Assembly (NCBI RefSeq): GCF_901411515.1
Contig: NZ_CABDUX010000001.1
Location: forward strand, 744,001-808,000
DNA length: 64,000 nt
Reading direction: 5' to 3'
Source: Raoultibacter phocaeensis
Lineage (GTDB): Bacteria; Actinomycetota; Coriobacteriia; Coriobacteriales; Eggerthellaceae
Position numbers and translations under genes: made by a program. This document shows, one piece after another, positions 24,324 through 33,651 of the stretch (position 1 is its first letter; each line of letters opens with the position of its first letter). The notes under the pieces are model-generated. The model searched no databases and had not been told where the DNA came from. It was given only the letters and a program-made list of their open reading frames with translations.

Positions 24324-26861
24324 TTACAAGCGCAATCCTACCACAGCCTGTCCGAAGGAAATGCAGCCATCGCTCGGCGGCAGATCTCGGTTGACGGCCA
24401 CCGTGAATCCCTGCTCAGTGAGCGCGGGAATCGCATGCTCCATAAGGTAGCGGTTCAAGAACACGCCCCCCGACAGCGCAATGACATCGATGCCGTAAGT
24501 GGCTCGGATCAGGCGCGCACCCTGCACGATCGCCATCACGAACGCATCGTGGAAACGCTGCGCGATCAGGGCGCGCGGAACGCCGTCGGCCAGATCGTCG
24601 AGCAGCGCCTTGAACGTGGATGCCGCATCGTAGAGCACGACCGACGTATCGAGCGCCGTACTTTTTGCCGTTGCCGTGTTCTTCACGATGTCGATTGCGT
24701 ACCGCCCGGAAGCCTCCTGGGGCGATTCGTACGTAGCAAACAGCTCGCCGTTGCCCGATGAAATAGCGGCCTCGAGCAGAATCGCTCCCTCGCCTTCGTA
24801 CTTCGGTTCGGTGCAGATGCCGAGCATGGCCGATGCTGCGTCGAACAGGCGTCCGACCGACGAGGTGAGCGGCGTGTTCAAACCACGCTCGATCATTTGG
24901 GCACACACCTCTGCCGCTTCGCCGAGCCCTTCAATAGCCGCAGACGCAGCGGGATGATCGAGCAGATCGAACGCCCACAGCACGCCGTAGGCCATCCGCA
25001 GCGGATTCTTGATAGCTGCCGCACCGCCCGGCATGGGGATGTATGCGAAGTTCGCAAAGCGCTCGTATGCGGAAAGATTGCTCAGCAGCACTTCGCCGCC
25101 CCAGATGGTGCCATCGGCGCCGAAGCCTGTGCCGTCGAACGCAAAACCGGCGACGGCTTCGTAAAGCTTGTTCTCCGCCATGACCGATACGATATGGGCA
25201 TGGTGATGCTGCACCTCAACCACGGGAAGATCCTGCTCATGAGCCCACTTACTCGTAAGGTATTCGGGATGCAGATCGCATGCGATGCGCTCGGGCGTTA
25301 TCTCGAACAGCCGCTCGTACAGAGCTTTCGCAGCAAGCCACGCATCGTAGGTTTCGGCGTTTTCCATGTCACCGATGTGCTGCGAGACGAACGCCTCGTT
25401 CTCGCGCGTGAGACAGAACGTGTTCTTCTGCTCGGGCCCTGTGGCGAAGATCGAGGGGGGGTTGATTGCTGCGGTCGCCGATGGAGTTCCGTCCGCCGAA
25501 GCCGAGCGGGCTTCATCCGCCTTATCGGCGCAAGCTTCGCCCGATGCTTCCTCATCGACCGGCCCGCTTGCAAGCTCGGGCAACGCAAGCGGCATCGGCG
25601 CGTAGCCACGGGCGCGGCGAACGAACTGGAGCACGCATCCCGCCTGCCCGATATCGAGCACGCGGATTACGGAATCGTCGTAGCGCGCACGGATCGCACG
25701 GTTGTTGCCGAGGATCGCATCGGCGAGGGAGCCGAGCACGCGGTACGCTTCGTCGTCGTCGGTCACAATGGGCTCGTCGTGGATGTTGCCCGACGTCATA
25801 ACAAGCATCCCATCGAAATCGTGAAGCAAAAGATGCTGTACGGGCGTATAGGGAAGCATGACGCCGAGCTCGGCAAGCCCGTCGGCGAGTCCCGGCACGA
25901 ACGCCGCATCAGGGCGCTTGCGCAGAAGCACAATCGGCCGCTGCGAGCCGGTAAGCAGGCGTTCTTCCGATTCGTTGACCCTGCACACCTCGCGTACCGA
26001 AGCGATATCCTTCATCATGACGGCGAACGCCTTGCCCTCGCGGCGCTTGCGACGGCGAAGCTCGGCGACCGCCTGCTCGTTTTCGGCATCGCATACAAGG
26101 TGGAAACCGCCCAATCCCTTGACGGCGAGAATCTTGCCTGCACGCAGAAACTCGACGGCTTTCGCGAAGATGGCATCGCTTTCCTCGCGCGTGGTCCCCC
26201 ATTCGGGGGATGGGTCGCCCGCGCGCGCATCTGCGGGTGCACCTGCGCCGGTACCTTCCGCCCCGGATGCGCCGCCCGCCTCTGTCACACGCCAGCTTAC
26301 CTTCGGCCCGCATTCGAAGCAGGCGTTCGGCTGCGCATGGAACCGACGGTCAAGCGGCTCGTCGTATTCGCTCTGGCAGCGCGGACACATCGGGAATTCC
26401 TTCATCGAGGTGTTCTTGCGATCGTAGGGCAGCTTCTCGATGATCGTGAAGCGCGGCCCACAGTTCGTGCAGTTGATGAACGGATACCGGTAGCGCGGAT
26501 CGTTGGGATTGAACAGCTCGTGCACGCAATCCTCGCAGGTGGCGAGGTCGGGCGAAATGAGCGTGGTCTTCTCCACCGCGCCCGCGTCTGAAAACCTGAT
26601 CTCGAACGAATCGAATCCCTCGAGCGGTACCTCCTTCAACTCGATCTCATCGACCTGAGAGGCGGCGGGCGGGTTCTCGGAAAGCTCCAATACGAACTCG
26701 TCGAGCAGCTTACCCTCCCCCTCCGCATGGATGAACACGCCGTCGGTGGCGTTGAGCACCCATCCGTTGATCAGGTATTTTTTAGCCATACGGTAGACGA
26801 AGGGGCGGAAACCCACCCCTTGCACGATACCGCGTACCTGTATGTCCAATGCCTCGATCAT
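24324..26861 (-). CDS. hypF: Hydrogenase maturation carbamoyltransferase HypF
   Basis: An 845-residue enzyme that makes the cyanide ligands' precursor from carbamoyl phosphate. Domains in order: acylphosphatase (GIVQGVGFRPFVYRMA, residues 11-26), two zinc fingers (CEDCVHEL...CTNCGP and CPRCQSEY...CFECGP), YrdC/Sua5 (VKGLGGFHLVCDAENE) and a Kae1-like C-terminal part (VEVQHHHAHIVSVMAENKLY, GFAFDGTGFGADG, ALSGGVFLNRYLM). Two low-complexity Ala/Gly/Ser-rich insertions make it longer than typical homologues. hypE, hypA, hypB and hydrogenase subunits are not in the window. Confidence 0.96.
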   Translation of the reverse strand: MIEALDIQVRGIVQGVGFRPFVYRMAKKYLINGWVLNATDGVFIHAEGEGKLLDEFVLELSENPPAASQVDEIELKEVPLEGFDSFEIRFSDAGAVEKTTLISPDLATCEDCVHELFNPNDPRYRYPFINCTNCGPRFTIIEKLPYDRKNTSMKEFPMCPRCQSEYDEPLDRRFHAQPNACFECGPKVSWRVTEAGGASGAEGTGAGAPADARAGDPSPEWGTTREESDAIFAKAVEFLRAGKILAVKGLGGFHLVCDAENEQAVAELRRRKRREGKAFAVMMKDIASVREVCRVNESEERLLTGSQRPIVLLRKRPDAAFVPGLADGLAELGVMLPYTPVQHLLLHDFDGMLVMTSGNIHDEPIVTDDDEAYRVLGSLADAILGNNRAIRARYDDSVIRVLDIGQAGCVLQFVRRARGYAPMPLALPELASGPVDEEASGEACADKADEARSASADGTPSATAAINPPSIFATGPEQKNTFCLTRENEAFVSQHIGDMENAETYDAWLAAKALYERLFEITPERIACDLHPEYLTSKWAHEQDLPVVEVQHHHAHIVSVMAENKLYEAVAGFAFDGTGFGADGTIWGGEVLLSNLSAYERFANFAYIPMPGGAAAIKNPLRMAYGVLWAFDLLDHPAASAAIEGLGEAAEVCAQMIERGLNTPLTSSVGRLFDAASAMLGICTEPKYEGEGAILLEAAISSGNGELFATYESPQEASGRYAIDIVKNTATAKSTALDTSVVLYDAASTFKALLDDLADGVPRALIAQRFHDAFVMAIVQGARLIRATYGIDVIALSGGVFLNRYLMEHAIPALTEQGFTVAVNRDLPPSDGCISFGQAVVGLRL

Positions 26862-26965
26862 CGCATTACCCTTCTGTTGATCATGGCGCGGCGGCGGTCT
26901 TCTGCGCGTTCGCTTTGACAGAAAGCCGAGCGACCAGCCGTCTTATGCAAAGCGGCTGCACCCGC

Positions 26966-28768
26966 CTATTCGGCCGCTTTCGGGTGCTCGCGCTCGTACT
27001 GCTGCTCGAGCTCTTCGAGCACTTCGACCACCAACTCGGAAAGCGCGCGCAGCGTCACGCCCGAATGGTCGGGCAGGTGGATGTGGATGCAACGCCTTCC
27101 GCGATCGGCGAGCGTCATGAGATCGCCTGCAGCCTGAGCCTTTGCAAGCGCGCCAAGACTCTCGGCCTCTTGTTCGAGCGGGATGTCTTTCAGTTCGTCC
27201 GACGACAGGATGAGGAACACGCCGTCGTTCGGGCCGCCTTTTTGGAGCTGGCCTGTGGAATGAAGGTAACGCGGACCCACTTCGAGGCACGACACGACGC
27301 GGCAGGTAACGCCCACGCTGTGGCGGATGGTCTCGAGCGCTTCGCGGCGCCCTTCGCCCGTGAACGGGAGAAACGCGTTGATGGCGAAGTAATCGCCCGG
27401 CCGGATGCTCGAAAGCAACGCCCGCACTGCACCGCGCAGGTCGCTCGCATCCGAAAACATCGGCGCGACCGTAACCTCGACTTCGCCCGTATGGACCTCG
27501 CCAATGTAGTCCTCGATGAAATCGGGGTCGGGCTGTCCGTCGGCGAGGATGCCGAGTACGGCCTGCTTCGCCGACGCTACGTCGGGCTGGTCGAACGGGC
27601 ACACGCGCATAAGGTAGCCGCACATGGCGATGGCGTATTCCCACATGACAAAATGCTCGGCAAGTTCGGCCGCGTTATCGATCTTGAAGTTGAGGCGCGG
27701 AATAGCGGGGTCGAGGTACGCAAGGCTCATCTCGAAGTTCTTGCGCTCGTCCCACAGATCGGTTTTGGTCTGGTAGACGATGGCCGTGCGATCGCCGGTA
27801 TCTTTGTTGAGCAGAAGCGCATCGAGTTCGATGTTGGGCAGGATGCCTTGGCCGCCCTTGCCGAGGCTTTCGGCAACGAGCTGCTCGATCCACAGGCCCA
27901 GCACCCGCCCGCGCTTTGGAGTGAGAAACGAGAATTTGTTGCGTCCTTGCAGGTAGTTATCGTAGAGAAACGCCGCAAGACCCACCGCGGGGTTGTCGAT
28001 GGCATCTTCGCTGCAGCGGCGCTCGGCCTCGACGGCATGATCCATGAGCGTATGCAGATCGATGCCCACAAGCGCCGCCGGCAAAAGGCCGAACACCGAA
28101 AGCGCCGAGAAGCGCCCGCCTACGGTCGGCTCGCCCGGAAACACCGCAAGCCAGCCTTCCTCTTTCGCCTGTTTCTCAAGTTCGGAACCTGGATCGGTGA
28201 TAGCCACGAGGCGCTTGACGAATTCCTCGTCGCTGATGCATTCGGAAAGCTCGCTGCGCACGGCGCGCAAAGCAAGACGCGGCTCTATCGTGCCGCCGCT
28301 TTTCGAGGAGATGATGAACAGGGTGGTTTCGGGCTTGGCCTCGGCGAGAATACCCCGCACGCGCACCGGCGAATCGGAGTCAAGCGTCTTGAAGGATACG
28401 ACGCTCGAATCGACCTTGTTGTATTTGGTAATGGTCATGGGGGCCTGCGTGGAGCCGCCCTGCCCGATGAGCACGACGGTTTTGAGCCCGCGTGCGATGG
28501 CGTCATCGGCGAATTGCTGAATCTCGTCGAGGGGATACGGGGGGTTGCTGGCCAAATCGGTCCAGCCCATATAGTCAGCAGCGCTTTCGCGCGCTTCATC
28601 AGAAAACTCGTAGAGGCTCGCATCCTTTGCAAGAACCCTGCTGGCAACCTTTTCCTTCACCAGCGTCTTTGCAGAGGGGTAGAGCTTCTCAACTTCACCG
28701 ATTAACATAAGGCCTTCTTTCTGCGAAAGTCCCCCTATTCTATCAGACGTGCTCAGGTTAAGGGTCAT
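26966..28768 (-). CDS. pgi: Glucose-6-phosphate isomerase
   Basis: A 600-residue sugar isomerase interconverting glucose-6-phosphate and fructose-6-phosphate. Visible are the phosphate-binding loop (FIISSKSGGTIEP), GEPTVGGRFSALSVFGLLPA, a downstream active-site region (VAESLGKGGQGILPNIELD) and the C-terminal YLHSTGQLQKGGPNDGVFL with the conserved His and Lys. The sequence resembles the isomerase half of actinobacterial transaldolase-isomerase proteins, but the N-terminal transaldolase is absent. It is cytoplasmic and transcribed with hypF in the same direction, 104 bp apart, though the functions are unrelated. Confidence 0.93.
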   Translation of the reverse strand: MTLNLSTSDRIGGLSQKEGLMLIGEVEKLYPSAKTLVKEKVASRVLAKDASLYEFSDEARESAADYMGWTDLASNPPYPLDEIQQFADDAIARGLKTVVLIGQGGSTQAPMTITKYNKVDSSVVSFKTLDSDSPVRVRGILAEAKPETTLFIISSKSGGTIEPRLALRAVRSELSECISDEEFVKRLVAITDPGSELEKQAKEEGWLAVFPGEPTVGGRFSALSVFGLLPAALVGIDLHTLMDHAVEAERRCSEDAIDNPAVGLAAFLYDNYLQGRNKFSFLTPKRGRVLGLWIEQLVAESLGKGGQGILPNIELDALLLNKDTGDRTAIVYQTKTDLWDERKNFEMSLAYLDPAIPRLNFKIDNAAELAEHFVMWEYAIAMCGYLMRVCPFDQPDVASAKQAVLGILADGQPDPDFIEDYIGEVHTGEVEVTVAPMFSDASDLRGAVRALLSSIRPGDYFAINAFLPFTGEGRREALETIRHSVGVTCRVVSCLEVGPRYLHSTGQLQKGGPNDGVFLILSSDELKDIPLEQEAESLGALAKAQAAGDLMTLADRGRRCIHIHLPDHSGVTLRALSELVVEVLEELEQQYEREHPKAAE

Positions 28769-28877
28769 CTCCGCATATCCTCCGAAACGAGGGGCATTTT
28801 CCTAGTTCTGACGTGGTATTTTATTCGATCGGAGGCAGGTAGGCGAAAAGCGATATCGCTCTGTCATTTTGCCCACC

Positions 28878-30347
28878 TTACGATGCCGGCTTCCCCGCAT
28901 CGAGAACTTCAACTTCTCCCCCAACACGGTCGAGGAGCAGATACAATTCCGCTTGCGAATGCACATCGAGTTTCGCATAGAGATTCCTCATGTGGGTTTT
29001 TACCGTCGACTGGCTTACCACCAGCTTCTTTGCGATGTACGGAGCATGGTATTTCTGAGCGAGCAACCCGAGTATCTCTTCCTCGCGCGCCGTCAATCCG
29101 AACCGTTTGGCGAGGACGGCGCACGAATCGCTCACGTCTTCCCGATCGGCTTTTGCGCCATCCGAATCAAACCGGCTTGTTGCCGTATTTTTCTGAATCA
29201 CGAGAAACGCAAGCACGCCTCCCCCGATAAACGTCACGAGGACGATCACCGAGGCGATCGCCGCGAACACCGCCGGCGGCAGCACTGCATACAGCGCCGA
29301 GAATGCCGCCCGCGAAAAGATCATCAAGGCGAAGGAAAGCAAGAGAGGAAGGAGCGGGTTTCTCGTCTCTGAAAACAGAAACGGCGTCGCGAACAGATAA
29401 AACAGTGTAACCTTGTACGTAGCATCGACAATGAGAAGGTAGATGAACCACAGATCGGCCGATGCTTGCGACGCGTAGAACGCAAGAAACGTGATCGGTA
29501 GAACGAACAGCTCGAACACGAGCACGAAGTTGCGGTTCCACACACGAAGCACGACGAGCAGCGCTACGATTCCAGCGACGATCACCCCGCACCCGATGCT
29601 CAGCTGAATGAGAAACGAGACGAGATAATCGCCCTGAAACGGCATCCAAGCCGATTGGATCGAGACAAAGGGTCCGCGGCACAGGAGCGGGAGGGCTATC
29701 AGGCCGAAGGCAACAAAAACTTGCTTCTTGCTTTCACTCGAAAATCTCGGCAGATACTGCGAGAGTTCGGAATCGACGCTTCGGTGCGCCTCATCGTCGC
29801 TCTGCGTTGTCTTCGGTTCGTAAAGAACGAAGCATGCTCCCGCAACGATCGGCAGAGCGCATACGGCGAGATACGAGAGAGACTTGTCGAGAACCGAGAG
29901 GACAAGCGTTATCGCACCCGACGAAAGGCACGCGAAGGCGAACACGAAGGCGGCCCGCCGAGCGCCTAGTTCGACAAACCGCTCTCCCCAGAAGATGAGA
30001 AGGCACGCGCTGCATATCCGGTAGAGCGACTGCGCAACCAGAACAGCTGCTTCGCCGGGCAAAGCACCGTTTGAAACGACAAGAAGCGTGCATACGAGGG
30101 CTCCTAGCGCCACTACCGTGCGAACTATTCGAGATGACGACAGGCGCAGCGTTCTCTTTTTCCCGTACAGCACGGCGAGAACGAGGATGACCGCCACTTC
30201 GATGAAGTACGGCATTGGCGCGAACATGGAGAAGGTAACCGGGTGAACCGCCGGCATCCGCTGTATTTCGAGGACGAGCAGTGCGCAAGCGAACCCGGCT
30301 ATGGCGAGCCCAACGCGCGGAGTCGTGGCGAAAAAGCGTTTGATCAT
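28878..30347 (-). CDS. LuxR-family regulator with multi-pass membrane N-terminal domain
   Basis: A 489-residue protein. Residues 1-410 contain about twelve hydrophobic segments (e.g. VGLAIAGFACALLVLEIQRM, LLSFALMIFSRAAFSALYAV); the C-terminal LuxR HTH reads LTAREEEILGLLAQKYHAPY, IAKKLVVSQSTVKTHMRNLY. The ATG at 30347 has a perfect GGGAGGAAAG SD; the frame upstream to 30476 is not used. It is divergent from the flavoprotein gene at 30543 with a 195-bp shared regulatory region, so it probably activates that gene in response to the reductase's substrate. Confidence 0.92.
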   Translation of the reverse strand: MIKRFFATTPRVGLAIAGFACALLVLEIQRMPAVHPVTFSMFAPMPYFIEVAVILVLAVLYGKKRTLRLSSSRIVRTVVALGALVCTLLVVSNGALPGEAAVLVAQSLYRICSACLLIFWGERFVELGARRAAFVFAFACLSSGAITLVLSVLDKSLSYLAVCALPIVAGACFVLYEPKTTQSDDEAHRSVDSELSQYLPRFSSESKKQVFVAFGLIALPLLCRGPFVSIQSAWMPFQGDYLVSFLIQLSIGCGVIVAGIVALLVVLRVWNRNFVLVFELFVLPITFLAFYASQASADLWFIYLLIVDATYKVTLFYLFATPFLFSETRNPLLPLLLSFALMIFSRAAFSALYAVLPPAVFAAIASVIVLVTFIGGGVLAFLVIQKNTATSRFDSDGAKADREDVSDSCAVLAKRFGLTAREEEILGLLAQKYHAPYIAKKLVVSQSTVKTHMRNLYAKLDVHSQAELYLLLDRVGGEVEVLDAGKPAS

Positions 30348-30542
30348 CTTTCCTCCCACCGTCATATATACCAGAAAACCCCGTCCGTTTCGAACGGTGC
30401 AATCAACTTCATACCGTTTGTGGTAGGAAAAAATCTGCAGCGCTTGATAGCTTTGAAAGCGGGTTCGGACCTTCAATGCGCGAATGGCACCGATGGCCGG
30501 ACTCCCACATCATGACAGGCATTGCACGAGGAGGGAAGTTTC

Positions 30543-32225
30543 ATGGAACTCAATCGACGTGATTTTCTCAAAGGCGCTTTGGTGGCGGGAGCCGCTGCCG
30601 CAGGGGCAAGCATGGTTGCTTGCGCGCCCGGCGAAAGCAACGCAGCAAACGGTACGGAAGCGGGGGAAGCAGCTCAATATCCTGACGGATTGATTGCTCA
30701 GGATTTTGAAGCATCAGCAGTAGAAATCGCACCCATTACCGAATTCTCTGAGGAGAAAACCTTCGACGTCGTGGTTGTCGGAGCCGGCACAGGCGGTGTT
30801 CCCGCAGCGCTTTCCGCACTCGAGGAAGGCGCGAGCGTCGCGCTTTTGCAGAAGGAGTCGAAAGCCATCGCGCAAGGCGGAACGTGTTCGGGCGTCCTGC
30901 TCGACGAAAGCGACGAGCAAGGTGTGGCAAACTACCTGCAGGGGTATCTGGAGGACTGCCGCTGGCGCGCCGACCGCGGGCTCGCCGAAACCTACTGCAA
31001 GTATTCGGGGGAAGCGATTCGCTGGCTGCAGGTACGCAGCGCAGCAGCTGGATTCCCGCCCTATAACGTTCGCCCCACCGCGGTTACCACGTACGACGAC
31101 GGAAGTGTTTGCTCGCGCCGCAGCATCATGTTCGGACCGAAGCCCTACAACAACGGAACCATGGTCGAACACCTCGCCGATTACGCTGCCGAACAGGGCG
31201 TCGAGATATTCTACTCGACCCCCGGCGTGCAGCTGATCGTCGACGATTCGGGTGCGGTCACGGGCGTTGTGGGCAAATCGGGCAGCAACTACATCAAGTT
31301 TAACGCCACCAAGGGTGTAATCCTCTCAACCGGCGATTACCAGAACAACCAGAGCCTCGTTGAGCGGTATTGCCCCGACGTGAAGGAATTCGACCGCAAG
31401 CAAGTCAACAAAACGGGCGATGGCATTCTCATGAGCATGGCGATCGGAGCAGGCTTCGTTCCCGTCGGACATTCGCATATGATGCACGACTTCGATTCGG
31501 GCCCGATGTTCAACGAACCGTTTCTTTACGTCAACGAAAACGGCGAGCGCTTCATGAACGAAGACTGCGTATTCGAAGAGATCAACTGCGTTCTGCGCAA
31601 CCAACCGAAACCGGGTTGGTACTCGCAGATATTCGATGACGATTACTTCGAGACGGTAACCGAATGGGGCGGCAAGCCCACCGAGAAAGAGAAGATGGAA
31701 CCCTACATGCCCGATGTCGAGATGGACCGCTCGGCAGAAAGCGGCGCAAACGTTATCGAGGGGCTCATCGACACCTATCGCTGCGACACGCTTGACGAGC
31801 TCGCCGAAAAGCTCAACATCCCCGCCGACGCGCTCAAAAAGTCGGTCGAGCGCTACAACGAGCTATGCGACGCCGGTTTCGATACCGATTTCGGCAAAGC
31901 TCAGAAGTATCTTAAGAAGATCGAGAAAGCGCCGTTCTGGGGCATCCATAAGCATGTGCGCGTCTCCGCCCTCTGCGCGGGCGTAACGGTAAACGAGAAC
32001 TACCAAGCGCTTTCAAAGGAGGGTGCCGTCATCCCCAACCTCTGGGTGACCGGGTTCAGCGCAGGGCAGCTCTGCGGCTCACCCGACTGGTCGATGTACC
32101 AAGGCGGCATGTCTGCCGGCCACTGCGTTATGACCGGGCGCATTTGCGGCATTCAAGCGGCAACGGGCGGAAAGCTCGAAGCTTCGAAACCGATCACCGA
32201 AGAGGATGTTTTAGCTATCGCCTAA
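30543..32225 (+). CDS. Tat-exported FAD-dependent reductase (fumarate/urocanate reductase-like flavoprotein)
   Basis: A 560-residue flavoprotein. A Tat signal (NRRDFLKGALVAGAAAAGAS) ends in a lipobox-like MVAC, so it is probably anchored outside the membrane. The FAD Rossmann motif is VVVVGAGTGGVPAALSALEE, followed by a substrate-capping domain and the C-terminal FAD region (VTGFSAGQLCGSPDWSMYQG). No FMN-binding domain is fused, so electrons must come from a separate carrier. The ATG at 30543 follows GAGGAGGG. It is divergently paired with a LuxR gene. Members of this family reduce C=C bonds of varied organic acids; the substrate here is unknown. Confidence 0.92.
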   Translation: MELNRRDFLKGALVAGAAAAGASMVACAPGESNAANGTEAGEAAQYPDGLIAQDFEASAVEIAPITEFSEEKTFDVVVVGAGTGGVPAALSALEEGASVALLQKESKAIAQGGTCSGVLLDESDEQGVANYLQGYLEDCRWRADRGLAETYCKYSGEAIRWLQVRSAAAGFPPYNVRPTAVTTYDDGSVCSRRSIMFGPKPYNNGTMVEHLADYAAEQGVEIFYSTPGVQLIVDDSGAVTGVVGKSGSNYIKFNATKGVILSTGDYQNNQSLVERYCPDVKEFDRKQVNKTGDGILMSMAIGAGFVPVGHSHMMHDFDSGPMFNEPFLYVNENGERFMNEDCVFEEINCVLRNQPKPGWYSQIFDDDYFETVTEWGGKPTEKEKMEPYMPDVEMDRSAESGANVIEGLIDTYRCDTLDELAEKLNIPADALKKSVERYNELCDAGFDTDFGKAQKYLKKIEKAPFWGIHKHVRVSALCAGVTVNENYQALSKEGAVIPNLWVTGFSAGQLCGSPDWSMYQGGMSAGHCVMTGRICGIQAATGGKLEASKPITEEDVLAIA

Positions 32226-32244
32226 CCTTTGCACCATCATGATC

Positions 32245-32285
32245 GCAAAGCCCGAACCCTCGTACGGTTCGGGCTTTGCCTTTTT
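32245..32285 (+). terminator. Rho-independent terminator of the flavoprotein gene
   Basis: A perfect 14-bp stem GCAAAGCCCGAACC/GGTTCGGGCTTTGC with a 7-nt loop, followed by CTTTTT. Confidence 0.93.
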
Positions 32286-32357
32286 CAAGAAGCCTTTCAA
32301 AACCCCGAGTTCTCAAAGCCCGTTGCAAAATCTTCTTTATTAGGTTTACTTTCTATT

Positions 32358-32372
32358 TAGTATTTGATACTA
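32358..32372. promoter_or_regulatory. Inverted repeat in the rubrerythrin promoter region
   Basis: TAGTAT-TTG-ATACTA, a perfect 6-bp inverted repeat embedded in AT-rich sequence 78 bp upstream of the rubrerythrin ATG. Its position overlaps likely -35/-10 elements, so it may be a repressor site. It does not match a Fur or PerR box closely. Confidence 0.45.
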
Positions 32373-32449
32373 TTTAAGCCGCACGACGCCAGAGCAAGAG
32401 GAGGCCTTGGCGAGACGAGGCGGATATCCGCCAAAGGGAGGAGCACTAC

Positions 32450-33220
32450 ATGGCAGACGTATCAAGACGATTGTTCGTAAAAGGCGCAGCGCTTGGAGCA
32501 GCGACGCTTTCCACCGCAGGCATTCTTGCTGCATGCGCATCGGAGGCAAAACCCGCCGCCGAAGAGCCGAAGGCCGACGCCGAGCCTCAAACCCAAGCCC
32601 CCGCAGCCGATGTGCTTACGCCAACCAAAGCACCGAGCGCCGATACGGCGAGCAACTTCGAAGCGATGCCCGACAGCATCACCACCGTCGGCACCACCTA
32701 CGAGAACCTGCTTGCTGCCATCGAGGGCGAAACGGGTGCCACCGCGAAGTACACCGCCTATGCGGAGGCCGCCGATAAAGAAGGCTTCGATCAGATCGCG
32801 CGCCTGTTCCGCTGCACGGCCGATGCCGAGAAGATCCACATCGAGCTCGAGTACAACCTCGCTAAGGAGATCGATCCCGCTACCGAGAAGCCCGAGCCCC
32901 CTACCATCGAGCCGCACGGGTCGGGCGTGAACCTCATCTCCGGTGCGAACGGCGAGATCTACGAGACGTCCGACATGTACCCCTCGTTTATCAAGAAGGC
33001 CCAGGAGGAAGACAACCAGAAAGCCGTGCAGGTGTTCACCCGCGCGAAGCTTGCTGAGGCCTATCATGCCGAGCGGTACCTCGATGCGTACAACACCATC
33101 GACACCCCGTCCGACGATACGTACTACCTCTGCCCCATCTGCGGCTACATTCATAAGGGCGAGAACTTCACCGCGTGCCCCATCTGCCTGGCACCCAAGG
33201 AATCGTTTACCGCGTACTAG
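32450..33220 (+). CDS. Tat-exported lipoprotein-type rubrerythrin
   Basis: A 256-residue protein. VSRRLFVKGAALGAATL followed by ILAAC (Cys29) is a Tat signal with lipobox. A Pro/Ala-rich linker (about 30-75) leads to a rubrerythrin four-helix domain with EGETGATAKYTAYAEAADKE and AEKIHIELEY for the first half-site, then YPSFIKKAQEED and AEAYHAERYLDAY for the second, consistent with a di-iron centre. The C-terminus is a rubredoxin-like knuckle pair, CPICGY...CPICL. Rubrerythrins are normally cytoplasmic peroxide reductases; the export signal is unusual. It is a single-gene unit with its own terminator. Electron donors outside the membrane are unknown; the neighbouring exported reductases are candidates. 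Confidence 0.92.
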   Translation: MADVSRRLFVKGAALGAATLSTAGILAACASEAKPAAEEPKADAEPQTQAPAADVLTPTKAPSADTASNFEAMPDSITTVGTTYENLLAAIEGETGATAKYTAYAEAADKEGFDQIARLFRCTADAEKIHIELEYNLAKEIDPATEKPEPPTIEPHGSGVNLISGANGEIYETSDMYPSFIKKAQEEDNQKAVQVFTRAKLAEAYHAERYLDAYNTIDTPSDDTYYLCPICGYIHKGENFTACPICLAPKESFTAY

Positions 33221-33277
33221 GGTTCACGAAGTCAGCGTCTCGCCAAGGAGCGTTTGACACGATACTACCGACCAGTA

Positions 33278-33312
33278 AGCCGGAGCCTGCATCTCGCAGG
33301 TTCCGGCTTTTT
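33278..33312 (+). terminator. Rho-independent terminator of the rubrerythrin gene
   Basis: A 13-bp stem (AGCCGGAGCCTGC and complement, one G-U pair) with a 5-nt loop, followed by TTTTT. Confidence 0.92.
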
Positions 33313-33457
33313 AGCGCATGTCGAGAACCGACAAGGCCTAGCACGAGGTCGGGCGCGGAGATACGCAGGTTGCAAGAACCGTTTCACGAGAGGCTGCCGC
33401 AACAGGGCTGGAGCTTTTGAGCGGATACGCCAACTCGCTCGTCGACGGAGGACTTTC

Positions 33458-33651
33458 ATGTTCCCGGAATCTGGAATTGCGGCACAAAATTGGAGGTTTG
33501 ACAAAACAGTATTACCTTACGCATACTGCATCCGATGCTCGCAAAAGATGATCAGGCATTATAATGCTTGGTGATCTGAAACTAAAATGCATGATATTCT
33601 CTAATTGTCAAATCTCGGATTTTGTGCCGCAATTGGCTCTTTCAGGAACAT
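33458..33651. mobile_element. 194-bp non-autonomous element (MITE) with the same ends as the IS at 12.7 kb
   Basis: Inner inverted repeats AATTGCGGCACAAAAT face each other at 33475 and 33634. As in the IS, a second box (ATGTTCC / GGAACAT) sits exactly 23 bp outside GGCAC on both sides. Inside the right end, TGCATGATATTCTCTAATTG resembles TGTATGACATTCCATAATTG of the IS right end. There is no ORF inside, so it must be moved by a transposase supplied in trans. It occupies part of the 750-bp gap 33221-33973; the remainder (33313-33457 and 33652-33973) shows no gene or other clear structure. Confidence 0.82.

Noticed and set aside
26966-28768. Bifunctional transaldolase/glucose-6-phosphate isomerase
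   Set aside because: The similarity is limited to the isomerase half; there is no transaldolase Schiff-base lysine domain at the N-terminus.
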